From positions 4,943,001 to 5,007,000 of the forward strand of contig NZ_CP011492.1 of the NCBI RefSeq assembly GCF_001011035.1: a stretch of DNA of 64,000 nt. Direction: 5' to 3'. The notes under the pieces are model-generated. The model saw nothing but the letters and a program-made list of their open reading frames with translations. It was not told the origin of the DNA and ran no database searches. Shown here one piece after another: positions 63,182-64,000 of this stretch. The stretch's first letter is position 1; the number at the start of each line of letters is the position of its first letter. Made by a program: the position numbers and the translations under genes. The DNA is from Streptomyces sp. CNQ-509. Its GTDB lineage: Bacteria > Actinomycetota > Actinomycetes > Streptomycetales > Streptomycetaceae.

Positions 63182-64000
63182 TCAGGCCGGGCGCACCCCG
63201 CTGTGGAACGGCATGTAGTCGATCGACTCGTACTTCACGTCGTCGCCCGGCTTGGAAGCGTGGATCATCTGCCCGTTGCCCACGTAGATCCCGACGTGGC
63301 TGACGTCGTCGTAGAAGAAGACCAGGTCGCCCGGCTGCAGATCCGCCTTGGCCACCTGCGTGCCGGCGTTGACCTGGTCGTAGGTCGTACGCGGCAGTGA
63401 GATGCCCGCCTCCCGCCAGGCCGCCTGGGTGAGGCCCGAGCAGTCGTACGAGTCCGGACCCGTGGCCCCCCACACGTACGGCTTGCCCAACTGGGCCTCG
63501 GCGAACGCCAGCACCTGCGCCGACTTCGAGGGAGCGGGGTCCGCGGGCGGCGGGTCCTCCTGCTGCTCCTCTTCCTGCTGCTCCTGCTCGCGCTGCTGCT
63601 GTTCGCGGCGCTCCTGCTCGGCCTGCTGCTGCCGCTCCAACTCCGCCTGGCGCGCGGCCTCCTCGGCCTTGCGCCGCGCCTCCTCCTCGCGCTTGCGCTC
63701 CAGTTCGGCGAGGCGCTTCTTCTCCGCCTCGGTGAGCCGGTCCAGCACCTTGCGCGCGTCGGACAGCTTGGTCTGCACCTCCTGCTTGGACGCCTGGAGC
63801 TGCTCCTGCGAGTCGGTGAGGGTGCGCAGGCTCTCCTGCGCCTCCGAGCGCTTCTTCGCGGCCTCGGCCTGGCGCACCTGGAACTGGTCGACCGCGGCCT
63901 TCTCGCGGTTCGTCAGCCGCTCCATGAGGTGCGCCTGGTCGAAGTAGGTCTGCGGGTCGGGCGCGAGCATGAACGTCGCGGTGGGCGTGATGCCCCCGGT
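63182..64000 (-). CDS. Secreted NlpC/P60 (C40) cell-wall hydrolase, partial (5' end outside window)
   Basis: A paralogue of the gene at 61420. The 272 codons present lack the start; the frame continues past position 64000 upstream of MLAPDPQTYFDQ. A long coiled coil with Lys/Glu/Gln repeats (EKKRLAELERKREEEARRK, QQQREQEQQEEEQQ) is followed by the NlpC/P60 domain: AQLGKPYVWGATGPDSYDCSGL, Cys in YDCSGLTQAAW, His in SHVGIYVGNG, and HASKPG. The missing part would hold a signal peptide. Paired C40 enzymes with coiled coils are typical in Streptomyces, comparable to RipA/RipB in mycobacteria. Confidence 0.92.
   Translation of the reverse strand, partial: TGGITPTATFMLAPDPQTYFDQAHLMERLTNREKAAVDQFQVRQAEAAKKRSEAQESLRTLTDSQEQLQASKQEVQTKLSDARKVLDRLTEAEKKRLAELERKREEEARRKAEEAARQAELERQQQAEQERREQQQREQEQQEEEQQEDPPPADPAPSKSAQVLAFAEAQLGKPYVWGATGPDSYDCSGLTQAAWREAGISLPRTTYDQVNAGTQVAKADLQPGDLVFFYDDVSHVGIYVGNGQMIHASKPGDDVKYESIDYMPFHSGVRPA

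Overview
This is a roughly 72% GC window from a filamentous actinomycete, very probably a Streptomyces or close relative. The developmental regulators whiD and bldM sit side by side, GTG starts and near-total G/C third codon positions are common, kinases carry extracellular sensor domains, and F420/LLM, WhiB and PspC proteins are present. Gene order matches the Streptomyces coelicolor whiD-bldM-sigma-guaB neighbourhood. It also parallels the mycobacterial alr / t6A genes / groESL / whiB3 / sigD / guaB2-guaB3 block, so most of the window is conserved chromosomal core rather than a mobile region. No tRNA, rRNA, CRISPR array, transposase or phage gene was found.

Layout. 1-0.7 kb: the 5' part of coaA. 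0.8-3.7 kb: a small unknown gene, acpS, and a likely acquired cassette (ATPase-fold regulator, GntR/UTRA regulator, methyltransferase) with two near-identical operators. 3.7-12.9 kb: a housekeeping run of nnr, alr, a hydrolase, tsaE, tsaB, rimI and tsaD (metabolite repair, D-alanine supply, t6A tRNA modification). 12.8-16 kb: a THUMP-like methyltransferase and two overlapping polysaccharide deacetylase lipoproteins. 16-18.4 kb: groES-groEL1 under two CIRCE operators. 18.5-22.8 kb: an SDR, a multicopper oxidase with an operator at its start codon, a MOSC protein and a LysR regulator. 22.9-28.1 kb: whiD, bldM (with an exact BldN-type promoter), a SigD-like sigma factor, guaB and guaB3. 28.5-33.5 kb: small membrane and unknown proteins, a nucleotide-sugar dehydrogenase homologue lacking its catalytic Cys, and a GlpD-type dehydrogenase.

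33.8-44 kb is a Ser/Thr kinase cluster: two canonical receptor kinases flank a 1280-residue pseudokinase whose kinase fold is split by about 670 residues of Gly/Pro-rich sequence. An APC permease and a winged-helix protein lie between them. 44.2-48.4 kb: succinate-semialdehyde dehydrogenase and a large unknown protein. 48.4-52.5 kb looks like an accessory insert: a VOC-gene remnant, a TetR/SDR pair with two palindromic operators, an XRE regulator followed by a small internally duplicated protein, and an ATPase-fold regulator broken by one base in a G run. 52.5-54.7 kb: chorismate mutase and guaA. 54.8-64 kb: envelope functions, namely membrane proteins, DoxX, a PspC protein facing a PspC-histidine kinase/LuxR response regulator pair, and two NlpC/P60 hydrolases (the last runs off the window).

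The main themes are guanine nucleotide synthesis (guaB, guaB3, guaA), tRNA t6A modification, cell-wall building and turnover (alr, deacetylases, NlpC/P60), and signalling that links envelope and development. The strongest novelty candidates are the split pseudokinase in its kinase cluster, the Cys-less sugar dehydrogenase, and the XRE/duplicated-domain pair.
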